64,000 nucleotides of DNA from Frondihabitans sp. 762G35 (lineage in GTDB: Bacteria; Actinomycetota; Actinomycetes; Actinomycetales; Microbacteriaceae): contig NZ_CP014619.1 in NCBI RefSeq assembly GCF_002074055.1, positions 434,001 to 498,000 of the forward strand, written 5' to 3'. Shown piece after piece: positions 35,034 through 49,567 of the stretch (its first letter is position 1; each line of letters starts with the position of its first letter). The position numbers were made by a program, and so were the translations under genes. The notes under the pieces were generated by a model. That model was not told where the DNA came from, did no database searches, and worked only from the letters and a program-made list of their open reading frames with translations.

Positions 35034-35862
35034 TCGACGCGAACTTCCGCACCGACCAGGGGACGAAGACCACCAGCATCACGGCGATCCCGATCAGGAC
35101 GGTCGCCAGGGCGTTCTGCTGCGTCCAGACGTCGGGCACGGGCGTCGTCCCCTCGTTGCCGAACAGTTTCCGCGCCGACTGGACGAGCGACGAGACCGGG
35201 TTCCACTCCGCGAAGATCCGCAGCGGCGTCGGCAGGGTGTCGCTCGGCACGAAGGCGTTCGACACGAAGGTCAGCGGGAACAGGATCATGAACGACGCGT
35301 TCTGGATCGTCTCCGGGGTCTTCACGCTCATGCCGAGCAGCGCCATGACCCAGCTGAAGGCGTAGCTGAACAGCAGGAGCAGTCCGACCCCGGCGAGGAA
35401 CGACAGCGGCGAGGCGTTCACCCGCCACCCGACCGCGAATCCCGTCGCCATCATGATCACCATCGAGATGCCGTTGAGCACGAGGTCGGAGTTGGTCCGC
35501 CCGATCAGCACGGCCGAGGTCGACATCGGGAGGGTCCGGAACCGGTCGATGATCCCCGCCTTGAGGTCCTGCGCCATGGCGGAGCCCGAGAACGTCGCGC
35601 CGAAGACGACGGTCTGGGCGAAGATGCCGGCCATGAGGAACTGCGTGTAGTCGGTGCCCTTCACGGAGATCGCTCCGCCGTAGACCTGGCTGAACAGCAG
35701 GACGAACATGATCGGCTGCAGCACCGCGAAGATGAGCATGTCGGGGGAGCGCTTGATCTTGATGAGGTTGCGCTTGGTGACGGCCCAGCCGTCCGAGAAC
35801 CAGGTGCCGAGGGTGGCCGAGGAGGCCCCGACCGGGCGACCTCGCGCCGCGAGCGTGGTCAT
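35020..35862 (-). CDS. ABC-2 type exporter permease (DrrB-like)
   Basis: The 280-residue protein has six membrane helices and the ABC-2 permease pattern: KRNLIKIKRSPDMLIFAVLQPIMFVLLFSQVYGGAI, MAQDLKAGIIDRFRTLPMSTSAVLIGR and FPLTFVSNAFVPSDTLPTPLRIFAEWNPVSSLVQSARKLFG. It is the membrane partner of the ATPase gene that overlaps it by 4 bases (ATGA). The pair resembles the DrrAB daunorubicin exporter; the actual substrate is unknown. Its end overlaps the convergent TetR gene by 14 bases, unusual for highly expressed genes. Confidence 0.92.
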   Translation of the reverse strand: MTTLAARGRPVGASSATLGTWFSDGWAVTKRNLIKIKRSPDMLIFAVLQPIMFVLLFSQVYGGAISVKGTDYTQFLMAGIFAQTVVFGATFSGSAMAQDLKAGIIDRFRTLPMSTSAVLIGRTNSDLVLNGISMVIMMATGFAVGWRVNASPLSFLAGVGLLLLFSYAFSWVMALLGMSVKTPETIQNASFMILFPLTFVSNAFVPSDTLPTPLRIFAEWNPVSSLVQSARKLFGNEGTTPVPDVWTQQNALATVLIGIAVMLVVFVPWSVRKFASISSR

Positions 35863-36860
35863 GCCGCCGCCTTCTTCCGTTTCGTCGCCGGAGCGTCGTC
35901 GGCGGCCTCGACCTCGGTGCTCCGGCCGGTGAGGGTGAGGAAGACGTCGTCGAGCGTGGGGCGCCGCATGCCGGCGTCGTGGAGGTCGATCCCGTCGGCG
36001 TCGAGGTCGCCGAGCACCCGCTGGAGCGACTCGGGGCCGTTGGTGACGGCCACGTCGATCGTGCGGCCGTCGGAGGAGATCACGGGCTCCGAATCGCCGT
36101 GGCGGCGCAGGATGCCCGTGGCCGCGTCTCGATCGGCGGCGTCGGTCAGCGACACGACCACCCGGTGGCCGCCGACCTGCGCCTTCAGCTCGTCGGAGGT
36201 CCCCTCCGCGATGACCCGGCCGTCGTCGATGACCGAGATGTCGTCGGCCAGCTGGTCCGCCTCCTCGAGGTACTGCGTGGTCAGGAGGACGGTCGTGCCG
36301 CCCTTCACGAGACTCGTGATGACGTCCCACAGCGCCAGGCGCGATCGCGGGTCGAGCCCCGTGGTCGGCTCGTCGAGGAAGAGGACGCGCGGGTCGGTCA
36401 CCAGCGCCCCGGCGAGGTCGATCCGCCGCCGCATGCCTCCCGAGAAGCCCTTGACGGGTCGGTCGCCCGCGGCGGTGAGCTCGAAGAGGTCGATCAGCTC
36501 GTGCGCCCGCCGCTGCGACTCGCGTCGGCCGAGGTGGTAGAGGCGGCCGATCATGTCGAGGTTCTCGAAGCCGGTGAGGTTCTCGTCGACGGCGGCGTAC
36601 TGGCCGGAGACGCCGATCACGCGTCGGGTGGCCCGCGGGTCGGCGAGCACGTCGATGCCCGCGATCCGGGCCGTCCCCTCGTCGGGGCGAGTGAGCGTCG
36701 TGAGGACCTTCACGGTCGTGGTCTTGCCGGCGCCGTTCGGACCGAGCAGGGCCTTCACGGTGCCCTCGGGCACGGTCAGGTCGAGGCCGGCGAGAGCGTG
36801 GACGGGCCCGGATTTCGACCGGTAGGTCTTCGTCAGACCGTGAGCTTCGATGATCGCCAT
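35859..36860 (-). CDS. ABC exporter ATP-binding protein (DrrA-like)
   Basis: The 333-residue protein has Walker A LLGPNGAGKTTTVKVLTTL, Q-loop GQYAAVDENLTGFENL, signature VKGFSGGMRRRIDLAGALV, Walker B VLFLDEPTTGLDPRSR and switch histidine replaced by Gln in LLTTQYLEEAD, which is common in the DrrA group. A C-terminal regulatory domain and a Lys-rich end follow. It is translationally coupled with the downstream permease gene. Confidence 0.92.
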   Translation of the reverse strand: MAIIEAHGLTKTYRSKSGPVHALAGLDLTVPEGTVKALLGPNGAGKTTTVKVLTTLTRPDEGTARIAGIDVLADPRATRRVIGVSGQYAAVDENLTGFENLDMIGRLYHLGRRESQRRAHELIDLFELTAAGDRPVKGFSGGMRRRIDLAGALVTDPRVLFLDEPTTGLDPRSRLALWDVITSLVKGGTTVLLTTQYLEEADQLADDISVIDDGRVIAEGTSDELKAQVGGHRVVVSLTDAADRDAATGILRRHGDSEPVISSDGRTIDVAVTNGPESLQRVLGDLDADGIDLHDAGMRRPTLDDVFLTLTGRSTEVEAADDAPATKRKKAAA

Positions 36861-37017
36861 GACACTGCCCTTCCGCGGGGTTCGGGCGTCCTTGGCCCCG
36901 AAAGTAGCAGCTTCTCGGCTCGCGGTCGACCGTCGATCGATCCGGGTCGTCCTGCCGTCCGCGGGCGAGGCGCCCGGGTCGCGAATCCAATCCTTGCCAC
37001 GCGGCAAGTTCTCGACG

Positions 37018-37023
37018 TACTGT
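37018..37023 (+). promoter_or_regulatory. -10 element TACTGT of putA (leaderless)
   Basis: TACTGT is followed by 6 bases and the putA ATG. A TTGCCA 18 bases upstream may be the -35. Confidence 0.55.
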
Positions 37024-37029
37024 GAGCGC

Positions 37030-40000
37030 ATGGCGAACATCGAGGTGGCCCCCGAGGCCGCGAGCACCGCAGCCGACACCCGCACGGGAGCGCCGGAGGT
37101 CTTCCCGCCCGGGCTCGCAGACGAGGCGGTCGCCCTGGCCCGGCGCTGGGCGCACGAGGCCACGAAGGCGCCGAGCACGAGGTCCGCGGAGCTCCTGGCG
37201 CACGTCCTCGAGGACGAGTCCGGGCTGGCCTTCACCATCGGGTTCGTCGACCGTGTGGTCCGCCCGGAAGACCTGTCGGTCGCGGCCCGCAACCTGGCCG
37301 GCCTCGCCGCCTCCGTCCCGTCGTTCCTGCCCCTCCCGATGCGCGCGGCCGTCCGCCTCGGCGGCGCTCTCGCTCCCACGTTCCCCGGCATCGTCGTCCC
37401 GCTCGCCCGGCGCGTCCTCCGCGGGATGGTGTCGCACCTCATCGTCGACTCCCGGCCCGACCGCCTCGGCCGCGCTCTCGAGACCCTCAAGAAGGACGGC
37501 ACCCGGCTGAACCTCAACCTCCTCGGCGAGGCCGTCCTCGGCGACGCGGAGGCCGACCACCGCCTGCGCGGCACGAGGGAGCTCCTCGAGCGCGACGACG
37601 TCGACTACGTCTCCATCAAGGTCTCCTCGATCGTGAGCCAGCTGTCGATGTGGGCCTTCGACGAGACGGTCGAGCGCGTTGCCGAGAAGCTGATCCCGCT
37701 GTACGAGATCGCGGCGCGCTCGCCGAAGCCGAAGTTCATCAACCTCGACATGGAGGAGTACCGCGACCTCGACCTCACGATCGCCGTCTTCACCCGCGTG
37801 CTCGACGAGGAGCAGCTCTCGTCGCTCGAGGCCGGCATCGTGCTCCAGACCTATCTCCCCGACGCCCTCGGCGCCCTGCAGCGTCTGAACGCCTGGGCCA
37901 CGAGGCGGATCGAAGCGGGCGGCTCGCCCGTCAAGGTCCGGGTCGTCAAGGGCGCCAACCTCGCCATGGAGCACGTCGACGCGGCCCTCCACGACTGGCC
38001 TCTCGCCACCTACGACACCAAGCTCGACAGCGACACCAACTACAAGCGCGTCCTCGAGTGGGCCATGACCCCCGAGCGGACCGCCGCGATCCGCCTCGGC
38101 GTCGCGGGCCACAACCTCTTCGACATCGCGTTCGCCCACCTGCTGTCGGTGCGACGCGGCGTGGCGGACCGGGTCGAGTTCGAGATGCTGTTGGGGATGG
38201 CCGAGGGGCAGGCCGACCTCGTCAAGGCGGAGGTCGGCGGGCTCCTGCTCTACACGCCCGTCGTCCACCCGCGCGAGTTCGACGTCGCGATCAGCTACCT
38301 CATCCGCCGGCTCGAGGAGAACGCCTCCAGCGAGAACTTCATGTCGGCCGTCTTCGAGCTCGCGCGGAACGAGGCGCTGTTCGAGAGGGAGAGAGGCCGC
38401 TTCCTCGACTCCCTCGCGCGCGTCACCACCGGTGCTCCCGCTCCCCACCGCACGCAGTCGCGCCTCGACGAGACGCCGGCCGTCCGCGAGGGTGCCTTCG
38501 AGAACACCCCGGACACCGACCCGGCGCTCGGAGCCAACCGCGAGTGGGGGCGCAGGATCCTCGGCCGAGTCCCGACCTCCGACCTCGGTGTCGCGACGAT
38601 CCGCGCCGCTCGGATCGACGACGCGCAGGCGCTCGACGACGTCGTGCGGCGAGCCGTCCTGGCCGCTCCCGCCTGGGCGGCGCTCGGTGGCACGGGCCGC
38701 GCCACGATCCTGCGCCGCGCCGCCGCCTCCCTCGCCCGCCGCCGCGCCGACCTCATCGAGGTCGCCGCGTCCGAGACGGGCAAGACGATCGCCGAGGGCG
38801 ACGTCGAGGTGAGCGAGGCGATCGACTTCGCCACCTACTACGCCGAACTCGCCGAGGAACTCGACCGGGTCGACGGGGCGCGATTCGTCCCCTCCACGCT
38901 CACGGTCGTGACGCCGCCATGGAACTTCCCGGTCGCCATCCCCACGGGCTCGACCGTCGCCGCGCTCGCCGCCGGGTCGAGCGTCGTCGTGAAGCCCGCC
39001 GGCCAGGCGAAACGCTCGGGAGCCGTCCTGGTCGAGGCGCTCTGGGACGCCGGCGTCCCGCGCGAGGTCCTCCACCTCGTCGACGTCGACGAGGGCGATC
39101 TGGGGCGTCGCCTCGTCTCGCACCCCGAGGTCGACCGGGTCATCCTCACCGGCGCGTTCGAGACCGCCGAGCTGTTCCGCTCCTGGCGGCCCGACCTGCC
39201 CCTGCTCGCCGAGACGAGCGGCAAGAACGCCATCATCGTCACGCCGAGCGCCGATCTCGACCTGGCGGCAGGCGACGTCATCCGCTCCGCCTTCGGTCAC
39301 GCCGGGCAGAAGTGCTCCGCGGCCAGCCTCGTGATCCTCGTCGGATCCGTGGCCACGTCCGACCGCTTCCGCCGGCAGCTCGTCGACGCCGCCTCCAGCA
39401 TGCGCGTCGGCCTCCCGTCCGACCCGACGACTCAGATGGGGCCGCTCGTCGAGCCGGCGTCGGGCAAGCTCCTCGGCGCTCTGACGACCCTCGAGGCGGG
39501 GGAGTCCTGGCTGGTCGAGCCCCGGAGGCTCGACGACAGCGGCCGGCTCTGGTCGCCGGGCATCCGCGCCGGGGTCGCCCCGGGCAGCGCCTTCCACCGC
39601 ACCGAGTACTTCGGCCCCGTCCTCGGCGTCATGACGGCCGCGACGCTCGACGAGGCGATCGCCCTCCAGAACGCCACCGACTTCGGCCTCACCGCCGGGA
39701 TCCACACCCTCGACCGCCGTGAGCTCGCGACCTGGCTCGACCGTATCGAGGCGGGGAACCTCTACGTCAACCGCGGCATCACCGGCGCCATCGTCCGCCG
39801 GCAGCCCTTCGGCGGGTGGAAGCGCTCCGCAGTGGGGGCGGGGGGCAAGGCGGGTGGGCCCAACTACCTGGTGCACCTCGGGTCGTGGCGGGGGGAGCCC
39901 CTCTCCGGGCATCCTGCCGCTGCGCCCCTTCCCGCGGTGACGGCACTCCTCGAGGCCTCCCGTGATCTCGTGACGGACCTCGACGCGCTGCGCGCAGCGG

Positions 40001-40515
40001 TGTCGGGCGACCAGGAGTCGTGGGTCGCCACCTTCGGAGCGGCTCCGGACGTCTCGGGCCTCGGCCTCGAGCGCAACGTCTTCCGGTACCGCCCGCTCCC
40101 CGTCACGGTGCGCCTCGCCGAGGGCGGATCGACGTCCGACCTCGTCCGCGTGCTCGCCGCGGGTCTCCGATCGGGGGCGCCATTTTCGGTGTCGTCCGCC
40201 GTCCCCCTGCCGGAGCGGGTCGTCTCCGTGCTGCGCTCCGCGGGAGCCGACGTGCGCGTGGCCGATGACGCCCGCTTCCACGCCGACGGCGTCACGACGC
40301 CCCGGGTGCGACTCGTCGGTCCCGAGTCGGCGGCCGTCGCGCTCGCGGTGGCCCTGCACGGTGATCCCGCCGTCGCGGTGTTCGCCGGCGCCGTCACTCC
40401 GGCCTCTCGACTGGAGCTGCTGCCCTTCCTCCGCGAGCAGGCCGTCACGGTGACGGCTCACCGCTTCGGCAACCCGGACGCCGCGTTCCTCGACGTCCCG
40501 GGCCTCGACTCCTAG
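37030..40515 (+). CDS. putA: bifunctional proline dehydrogenase / L-glutamate-gamma-semialdehyde dehydrogenase
   Basis: The 1161-residue enzyme oxidises proline to glutamate in two steps. Residues about 30-490 are the FAD-dependent proline dehydrogenase barrel (LNLNLLGEAVLGDAEADHRL, KFINLDMEEYRDLDLT, GIVLQTYLPDA, VRVVKGANLAMEHVDA, RVEFEMLLGMAEGQ). Residues about 520-985 are the aldehyde dehydrogenase (PPWNFPVAIPTGSTVAALAAGSSVVVKPAGQA, AETSGKNAIIV, catalytic Cys in FGHAGQKCSAASLVIL). About 170 C-terminal residues (RNVFRYRPLPVTVRL onward) form the degenerate ALDH-like domain seen in long PutA proteins. There is no N-terminal ribbon-helix-helix DNA-binding domain, so it is not self-regulating. 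The start is a leaderless ATG. Confidence 0.95.
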   Translation: MANIEVAPEAASTAADTRTGAPEVFPPGLADEAVALARRWAHEATKAPSTRSAELLAHVLEDESGLAFTIGFVDRVVRPEDLSVAARNLAGLAASVPSFLPLPMRAAVRLGGALAPTFPGIVVPLARRVLRGMVSHLIVDSRPDRLGRALETLKKDGTRLNLNLLGEAVLGDAEADHRLRGTRELLERDDVDYVSIKVSSIVSQLSMWAFDETVERVAEKLIPLYEIAARSPKPKFINLDMEEYRDLDLTIAVFTRVLDEEQLSSLEAGIVLQTYLPDALGALQRLNAWATRRIEAGGSPVKVRVVKGANLAMEHVDAALHDWPLATYDTKLDSDTNYKRVLEWAMTPERTAAIRLGVAGHNLFDIAFAHLLSVRRGVADRVEFEMLLGMAEGQADLVKAEVGGLLLYTPVVHPREFDVAISYLIRRLEENASSENFMSAVFELARNEALFERERGRFLDSLARVTTGAPAPHRTQSRLDETPAVREGAFENTPDTDPALGANREWGRRILGRVPTSDLGVATIRAARIDDAQALDDVVRRAVLAAPAWAALGGTGRATILRRAAASLARRRADLIEVAASETGKTIAEGDVEVSEAIDFATYYAELAEELDRVDGARFVPSTLTVVTPPWNFPVAIPTGSTVAALAAGSSVVVKPAGQAKRSGAVLVEALWDAGVPREVLHLVDVDEGDLGRRLVSHPEVDRVILTGAFETAELFRSWRPDLPLLAETSGKNAIIVTPSADLDLAAGDVIRSAFGHAGQKCSAASLVILVGSVATSDRFRRQLVDAASSMRVGLPSDPTTQMGPLVEPASGKLLGALTTLEAGESWLVEPRRLDDSGRLWSPGIRAGVAPGSAFHRTEYFGPVLGVMTAATLDEAIALQNATDFGLTAGIHTLDRRELATWLDRIEAGNLYVNRGITGAIVRRQPFGGWKRSAVGAGGKAGGPNYLVHLGSWRGEPLSGHPAAAPLPAVTALLEASRDLVTDLDALRAAVSGDQESWVATFGAAPDVSGLGLERNVFRYRPLPVTVRLAEGGSTSDLVRVLAAGLRSGAPFSVSSAVPLPERVVSVLRSAGADVRVADDARFHADGVTTPRVRLVGPESAAVALAVALHGDPAVAVFAGAVTPASRLELLPFLREQAVTVTAHRFGNPDAAFLDVPGLDS

Positions 40516-40561
40516 ACCTGTGGCGCGCAGGATGCCCGGAGCACGGCCCCACCCGGGCCGA

Positions 40562-40567
40562 TAGTCT
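40562..40567 (+). promoter_or_regulatory. -10 element TAGTCT of the FAH-fold gene (leaderless)
   Basis: TAGTCT is followed by 6 bases and the GTG start at 40574. Confidence 0.55.
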
Positions 40568-40573
40568 CGACCC

Positions 40574-41344
40574 GTGAAGATCGCGCGTTTCTCGAGTCCT
40601 GGTGAAGATCCCCGTTTCGGCGTCGTCGACGGCGAAGACCTCGTCGTCCTCGCGGGCGATCCGATGTACAGCGGGTACCAGACCACGGGGGAGCGCGTGC
40701 CGCTCCGCACGAGTCGAGTCCTCGCGCCGGTGATCCCGCGATCCAAGGTCGTCGGCGTCGGGCTGAATTACTACAGCGAGTCCGACGGCGCGGGCACGGA
40801 CACCCCGGAGTTCCCCGTCCTCTTCGTCAAGCCGAACACCACCGTGGTCGGCCTGGGCGATCCCATCGTCCTGCCTCCTGTGGAGGGGTCCATCCTCATG
40901 GGCGCCTCCCTGGCCATCGTCATCGGGGGGATCGCGAAGCGCGTCTCCGCGGAGAACTACGGCGACGTCGTCTTCGGCTACACGATCGCGAACGACGTCA
41001 CGGCCCAGGGCGTGCAGGAGGCGGACGGCCAGTGGACCCGCGCCAAGAGCTACGACACGTTCTGCCCGCTCGGTCCCTACATCGAGACCGAGTTGGACTG
41101 GAGCGACCTCCGCGTGCAGACGCGGGTGGAGGGCGAGCTCATCCAGAGCGAGACCACCGAGCAGATGATCCGCAAGATCCCGGAGCTCATCGAGTTCGTG
41201 AGCGATGTCTTCACGCTCCTTCCCGGCGACGTGATCCTGACGGGTACGCCCTCGGGCGCCGTTCCGTTCACCGCAGGCCAGACCGTGGAGGTCGGGATCG
41301 AGGGGCTCGGGTCCCTGATCAACCCCACGCGGTCGCGGGACTGA
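40574..41344 (+). CDS. fumarylacetoacetase-fold protein with catalytic residues replaced (probable pseudoenzyme)
   Basis: The 256-residue protein keeps the FAH fold (FVKPNTTVVG, GYTIANDVTAQ, DGQWTRAKSYDTFCPLGPYIET, LLPGDVILTGTPSGA). Compared with active members such as the Mycobacterium homologue (from memory), the ExE metal ligands of the FEGELAIVIG strand are replaced by Gly110 and Ser112 (LMGASLAIVIG). The GKNYADH active-site loop has become GLNYYSE (Leu64, Glu69 for Lys, His), and ARD has become AQG. It is probably not a metal-dependent hydrolase. In many actinobacteria an FAH gene lies directly before gltX; here the rrn operon lies between them. Confidence 0.85.
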   Translation: MKIARFSSPGEDPRFGVVDGEDLVVLAGDPMYSGYQTTGERVPLRTSRVLAPVIPRSKVVGVGLNYYSESDGAGTDTPEFPVLFVKPNTTVVGLGDPIVLPPVEGSILMGASLAIVIGGIAKRVSAENYGDVVFGYTIANDVTAQGVQEADGQWTRAKSYDTFCPLGPYIETELDWSDLRVQTRVEGELIQSETTEQMIRKIPELIEFVSDVFTLLPGDVILTGTPSGAVPFTAGQTVEVGIEGLGSLINPTRSRD

Positions 41345-41924
41345 CGCCGCGACACGCCCGGGATGCAGCCGAGATTTGGCAGACCCCCGATCGACACGTA
41401 TTGTTTTCTCTTGTCACCCCAAAGGTTCGAAACGGGCCGCTGAGATCACATCTCGCGGTCAACGGCCTCAAGCGGGGACATCCTTCCACCAGATCGGCTC
41501 TTGCAGCCACTGTCTAGTGTGGTTAGGATTGCAACTCCCACCTTCCAGATCCTGATCGTCTCGATCACATCCGGATGCGGCAAGCTCGAAAGACATGCCG
41601 AAGTCGCGTCGCCTGGTCTCCAGGAGTGTTGCGGCCCGAAAAGGTGGTTTAGGTTCTGATTTGCTTTCGTGCTGTCTGGTCTTTGTGGCTGGGTGGGCGG
41701 GGTGCGTTTGGTCCTTGAGAACTCAACAGCGTGCACATTGTCAAATGCCAAAGTTTTACCTCGGCATCTGCTTGTCCTTTCATCGCGTTCGTGGTGGGGG
41801 GTTGGTGGGTGTTGGGTTTCTTTGAGATTGAAATGGACAACAATCGTCAGATTGTTTTTGTTCTTTTGGTCAGCATCAAACTTGCTGCGATCGGCCTTTT
41901 TCCGGTTGGTTGTGGTGTTTTTCT
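41345..41924 (+). other. rrn upstream and leader region
   Basis: The 580 bases have no gene and are more AT-rich than the surrounding DNA. They carry the rrn promoter at 41501-41529 and an actinobacterial leader element (CTTGAGAACTCAACAGCGTG at about 41713-41732) related to the TTGAGAACTACACAGTGGAC sequence in the 16S-23S spacer. The CACATTGTCAAATG just after it can pair with CATTGACAGTG downstream of 16S (about 43545), probably part of the 16S processing stem. Confidence 0.7.
41501..41529 (+). promoter_or_regulatory. rrn operon promoter
   Basis: A -35 TTGCAG (41501-41506) and a -10 TAGGAT (41524-41529) are separated by 17 bases, about 400 bases upstream of 16S. Additional promoters further upstream are possible. 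Confidence 0.6.
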
Positions 41925-47090
<5,166 letters not shown>

Positions 47091-47300
47091 CCCACCACCA
47101 CGTACAGGTAACTGTGTGTGGCAGGGGCGGTGATGCTCGCGTCCACTATGTGGTTCCCGAAACACGGTCGATACGACCCTGTTCCGTGAAACCAGTACCC
47201 CGCTTGGCGGGGTGCGAAGCTAACTCAATAGCACGAAGCATTGACTTCGGAACACGACTTCACACCACACCCACACCACGTGGGGTGGTGTGGCATGAAT

Positions 47301-47418
47301 GTTTCGGCGGCCATAGCGAGAGGGAAACGCCCGGTCACATTCCGAACCCGGAAGCTAAGACTCTCAGCGCCGATGGTACTGCAAGGGGGACCTTGTGGGA
47401 GAGTAGGACACCGCCGGA
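47301..47418 (+). rRNA. rrf: 5S ribosomal RNA
   Basis: The GTTTCGGCGGCCATAGCG start and ACACCGCCGGAC end pair to form the terminal stem. The interior has the conserved CCCGGTCACATTCCGAACCCGGAAGCTAAG. Ends are approximate. Confidence 0.95.
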
Positions 47419-47435
47419 CTTAACGTTGCACCACC

Positions 47436-47470
47436 AGAAGAGCCATCCCACACACCGGGATGGCTCTTCT
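47436..47470 (+). terminator. rrn operon terminator
   Basis: AGAAGAGCCATCCC (47436-47449) pairs perfectly with GGGATGGCTCTTCT (47457-47470) around a 7-base loop, 18 bases after 5S. Confidence 0.85.
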
Positions 47471-47560
47471 GCGTTAACCGGCGGGCACGACGCTGAGCAG
47501 CAGCGCAAGACGTCCAGGCCGGTGCTCCCGGCAGGCACGGGCTCGTGCGGTCGGCGACGG

Positions 47561-47566
47561 TAGGAT
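47561..47566 (+). promoter_or_regulatory. -10 element TAGGAT of gltX (leaderless)
   Basis: TAGGAT is followed by 8 bases and the ATG at 47575. No ribosome-binding site is present. Confidence 0.55.
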
Positions 47567-47574
47567 TGGCCACG

Positions 47575-49065
47575 ATGTCTGCTTCCTTCACCACCGCCTC
47601 CGGTTCCGATGTCCGCGTGCGCTTCTGCCCCTCTCCGACGGGCACGCCGCACGTCGGACTGATCCGCACGGCCTTGTTCAACTGGGCCTACGCGCGTCAC
47701 ACCGGCGGCAAGCTGATCTTCCGCATCGAGGACACCGATGCCGCTCGCGACAGCGAGGAGAGCTACCTGCAGCTGATCGAGGCTCTCCGGTGGCTCAGGA
47801 TCGACTGGGACGAGGGTGTCGAGGTCGGCGGCCCGCACGCGCCCTACCGGCAGTCGCAGCGCCACGACATCTACACGGAGGTCATCGCGCAGCTCACCGA
47901 GCGTGGGCTCCTCTACGAGAGCTTCGCCACCGCCGAGGAGATCGAGGCGCGCAACCGCGACAACGGTCGTGACCCCAAGCAGGGATACGACAACTTCGAG
48001 CGCGACCTGACGACGGAGCAGCGGGAGGCTTACCGCGCCGAGGGCCGGAAGCCGGCCCTGCGGCTCCGGGTCCCCGATCGCGACCTGAGCTTCGACGACC
48101 TCGTCCGCGGCGAGATCACGTTCCCCGCCGGATCCTTCACCGACTTCGTCGTCGTGCGTCCGAACGGCATTCCGCTCTACACGTTCGTCAACCCCGTGGA
48201 CGACGCTCTGATGGGCATCACGCACGTCTTGCGCGGGGAGGACCTCCTCTCGTCGACACCTCGTCAGATCGCGCTCTACGAGGCGCTCGTCGAGGTCGGC
48301 GTCGCGTCGTTCATCCCCAGGTTCGGCCACCTCCCCTACGTCATGGGCGAGGGGAACAAGAAGCTCTCGAAGCGCGACCCGGAGGCGGATCTCTTCCTCC
48401 ACCGCACGCACGGCTTCATCCCGGAGGGGCTCGTCAACTATCTGGCGCTCCTCGGCTGGTCGCTCTCGCACGACCGCGACGTCTTCTCGCTCGAGGAGAT
48501 GGTCGCCGCGTTCGACGTCGAGGACGTCAACCCGAACCCTGCCCGCTTCGATCACAAGAAGGCGGAGTCGATCAACGGCGACCACATCCGGCTTCTGGAG
48601 GCGGGCGACTTCGCCACGAGGCTCCTGCCGTACCTCGAGGGCTTCGTGCAGGAGCCGCCGACGGCCGAGCAGCAGCGGATCCTCGACGCGGCAGCACCTC
48701 TCGTGCAGGAACGCATGCAGGTGCTGGGGGAGGCCCCCGGACTCCTCGGGTTCCTCTTCACGGAGGATGACGAGCTCGACTACGCCGACGACGCCCTGAA
48801 GACGCTCGGCGAGGGATCGGGCGACGTGCTGCGTGCTGCCACGGAAGCGCTCGCCGGTCTCGACGACTGGACGACGCCGGCCCTCGAAGCCGCCCTCAGG
48901 GCATCGCTCGTGGACGGCCTCGGGTTGAAGCCGCGCAATGCCTTCGGGCCCCTGCGCGTCGCCGTGTCAGGGCGCCGGATCAGTCCGCCGTTGTTCGAGT
49001 CGATGGAGATCCTCGGGCGCGAGTCCACTCTCTCGCGCCTCGAGCGTCTGTCGGCGCGACTCTGA
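47575..49065 (+). CDS. gltX: glutamyl-tRNA synthetase
   Basis: The 496-residue class I synthetase has the HIGH-type signature in [38 protein letters not shown], and the KMSKS-type loop [16 protein letters not shown], followed by the helical anticodon-binding domain. Because the next gene is tRNA-Gln and most actinobacteria lack GlnRS, this enzyme is probably non-discriminating and relies on GatCAB for Gln-tRNA; that is inferred. ATG 47575 was chosen over the upstream GTG-type start at 47545 because it fits the leaderless promoter and the family N-terminus. Confidence 0.95.
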   Translation: MSASFTTASGSDVRVRFCPSPTGTPHVGLIRTALFNWAYARHTGGKLIFRIEDTDAARDSEESYLQLIEALRWLRIDWDEGVEVGGPHAPYRQSQRHDIYTEVIAQLTERGLLYESFATAEEIEARNRDNGRDPKQGYDNFERDLTTEQREAYRAEGRKPALRLRVPDRDLSFDDLVRGEITFPAGSFTDFVVVRPNGIPLYTFVNPVDDALMGITHVLRGEDLLSSTPRQIALYEALVEVGVASFIPRFGHLPYVMGEGNKKLSKRDPEADLFLHRTHGFIPEGLVNYLALLGWSLSHDRDVFSLEEMVAAFDVEDVNPNPARFDHKKAESINGDHIRLLEAGDFATRLLPYLEGFVQEPPTAEQQRILDAAAPLVQERMQVLGEAPGLLGFLFTEDDELDYADDALKTLGEGSGDVLRAATEALAGLDDWTTPALEAALRASLVDGLGLKPRNAFGPLRVAVSGRRISPPLFESMEILGRESTLSRLERLSARL

Positions 49066-49075
49066 CCGGGGCGGC

Positions 49076-49103
49076 TTGAGAGGCCGCCGGCATGCTGTAG
49101 AGT
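49076..49103 (+). promoter_or_regulatory. tRNA-Gln promoter
   Basis: TTGAGA (49076-49081) and TAGAGT (49098-49103) are separated by 16 bases, 56 bases upstream of the tRNA. Confidence 0.55.
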
Positions 49104-49159
49104 AGTGACTCGGTTCGGGTAACGAGCCGCCTGGTCAGCCTCTTTCGAGGGCTGTGCCT

Positions 49160-49231
49160 TGGGGTATGGTGTAATTGGCAACACGACTGATTCTGGTTCA
49201 GTTGTTCTTGGTTCGAGTCCAGGTACCCCAG
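49160..49231 (+). tRNA. tRNA-Gln (anticodon CTG)
   Basis: The acceptor stem TGGGGTA/TACCCCA, anticodon stem ACTGA/TCAGT with loop TTCTGGT (anticodon CTG) and T-loop TTCGAGT form a complete cloverleaf. The CCA end is not encoded. A terminator follows 17 bases later. Confidence 0.95.
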
Positions 49232-49247
49232 CAAATGGTTTTTCCGT

Positions 49248-49272
49248 GCTCCTCTCTTCGAGAGGGGCTTTT
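49248..49272 (+). terminator. Rho-independent terminator of tRNA-Gln
   Basis: GCTCCTCTC and GAGAGGGGC form a 9-bp stem with a TTC loop (one T-G pair) and are followed by TTTT. Confidence 0.8.
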
Positions 49273-49567
49273 CCATTTTCTGGATGCTTTTTCCACGACG
49301 CTGAAGGGCGGTGCGCGTCCGCGCACCGCGGCTGGGGGAGCGAGCGCGCTGAGCGCGCCGCTGGAGGCGGGGGGACGTCGGAACCGTCCACATCCGGGTG
49401 GGTGCCGTTCGCGACTCCACGACATGCCACTCACTTTTGGCGGGCGTCGTAAAACGTGGAGTCTCGGTAGCGGATCGGGCGGGAGCCTTGCGGGCGGGGC
49501 GGTGCGGGCGTACGACGGAACGGCCGCCCCCGAGGGGGCGGCCGTTCGGCGGGGAGCGTGCGCGAGG
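49273..49567 (+). other. intergenic region, no gene seen
   Basis: Apart from GC-rich short palindromes near 49310-49370 and the hairpin at 49518-49547, I see nothing recognisable in these 295 bases. Confidence 0.5.
49518..49547 (-). terminator. terminator hairpin of the sugar importer operon
   Basis: GAACGGCCGCCCC (49518-49530) and GGGGCGGCCGTTC (49535-49547) form a perfect 13-bp stem 20 bases beyond the permease stop on the minus strand, without a U tract. Confidence 0.65.

Noticed and set aside
35020-40746. A minus-strand open frame of 1908 codons covering putA
   Set aside because: Only its last 280 codons (the ABC permease) are real. The rest is the antisense shadow of putA, with Arg/Asp/Gly-rich low-complexity translation typical of high-GC frames.
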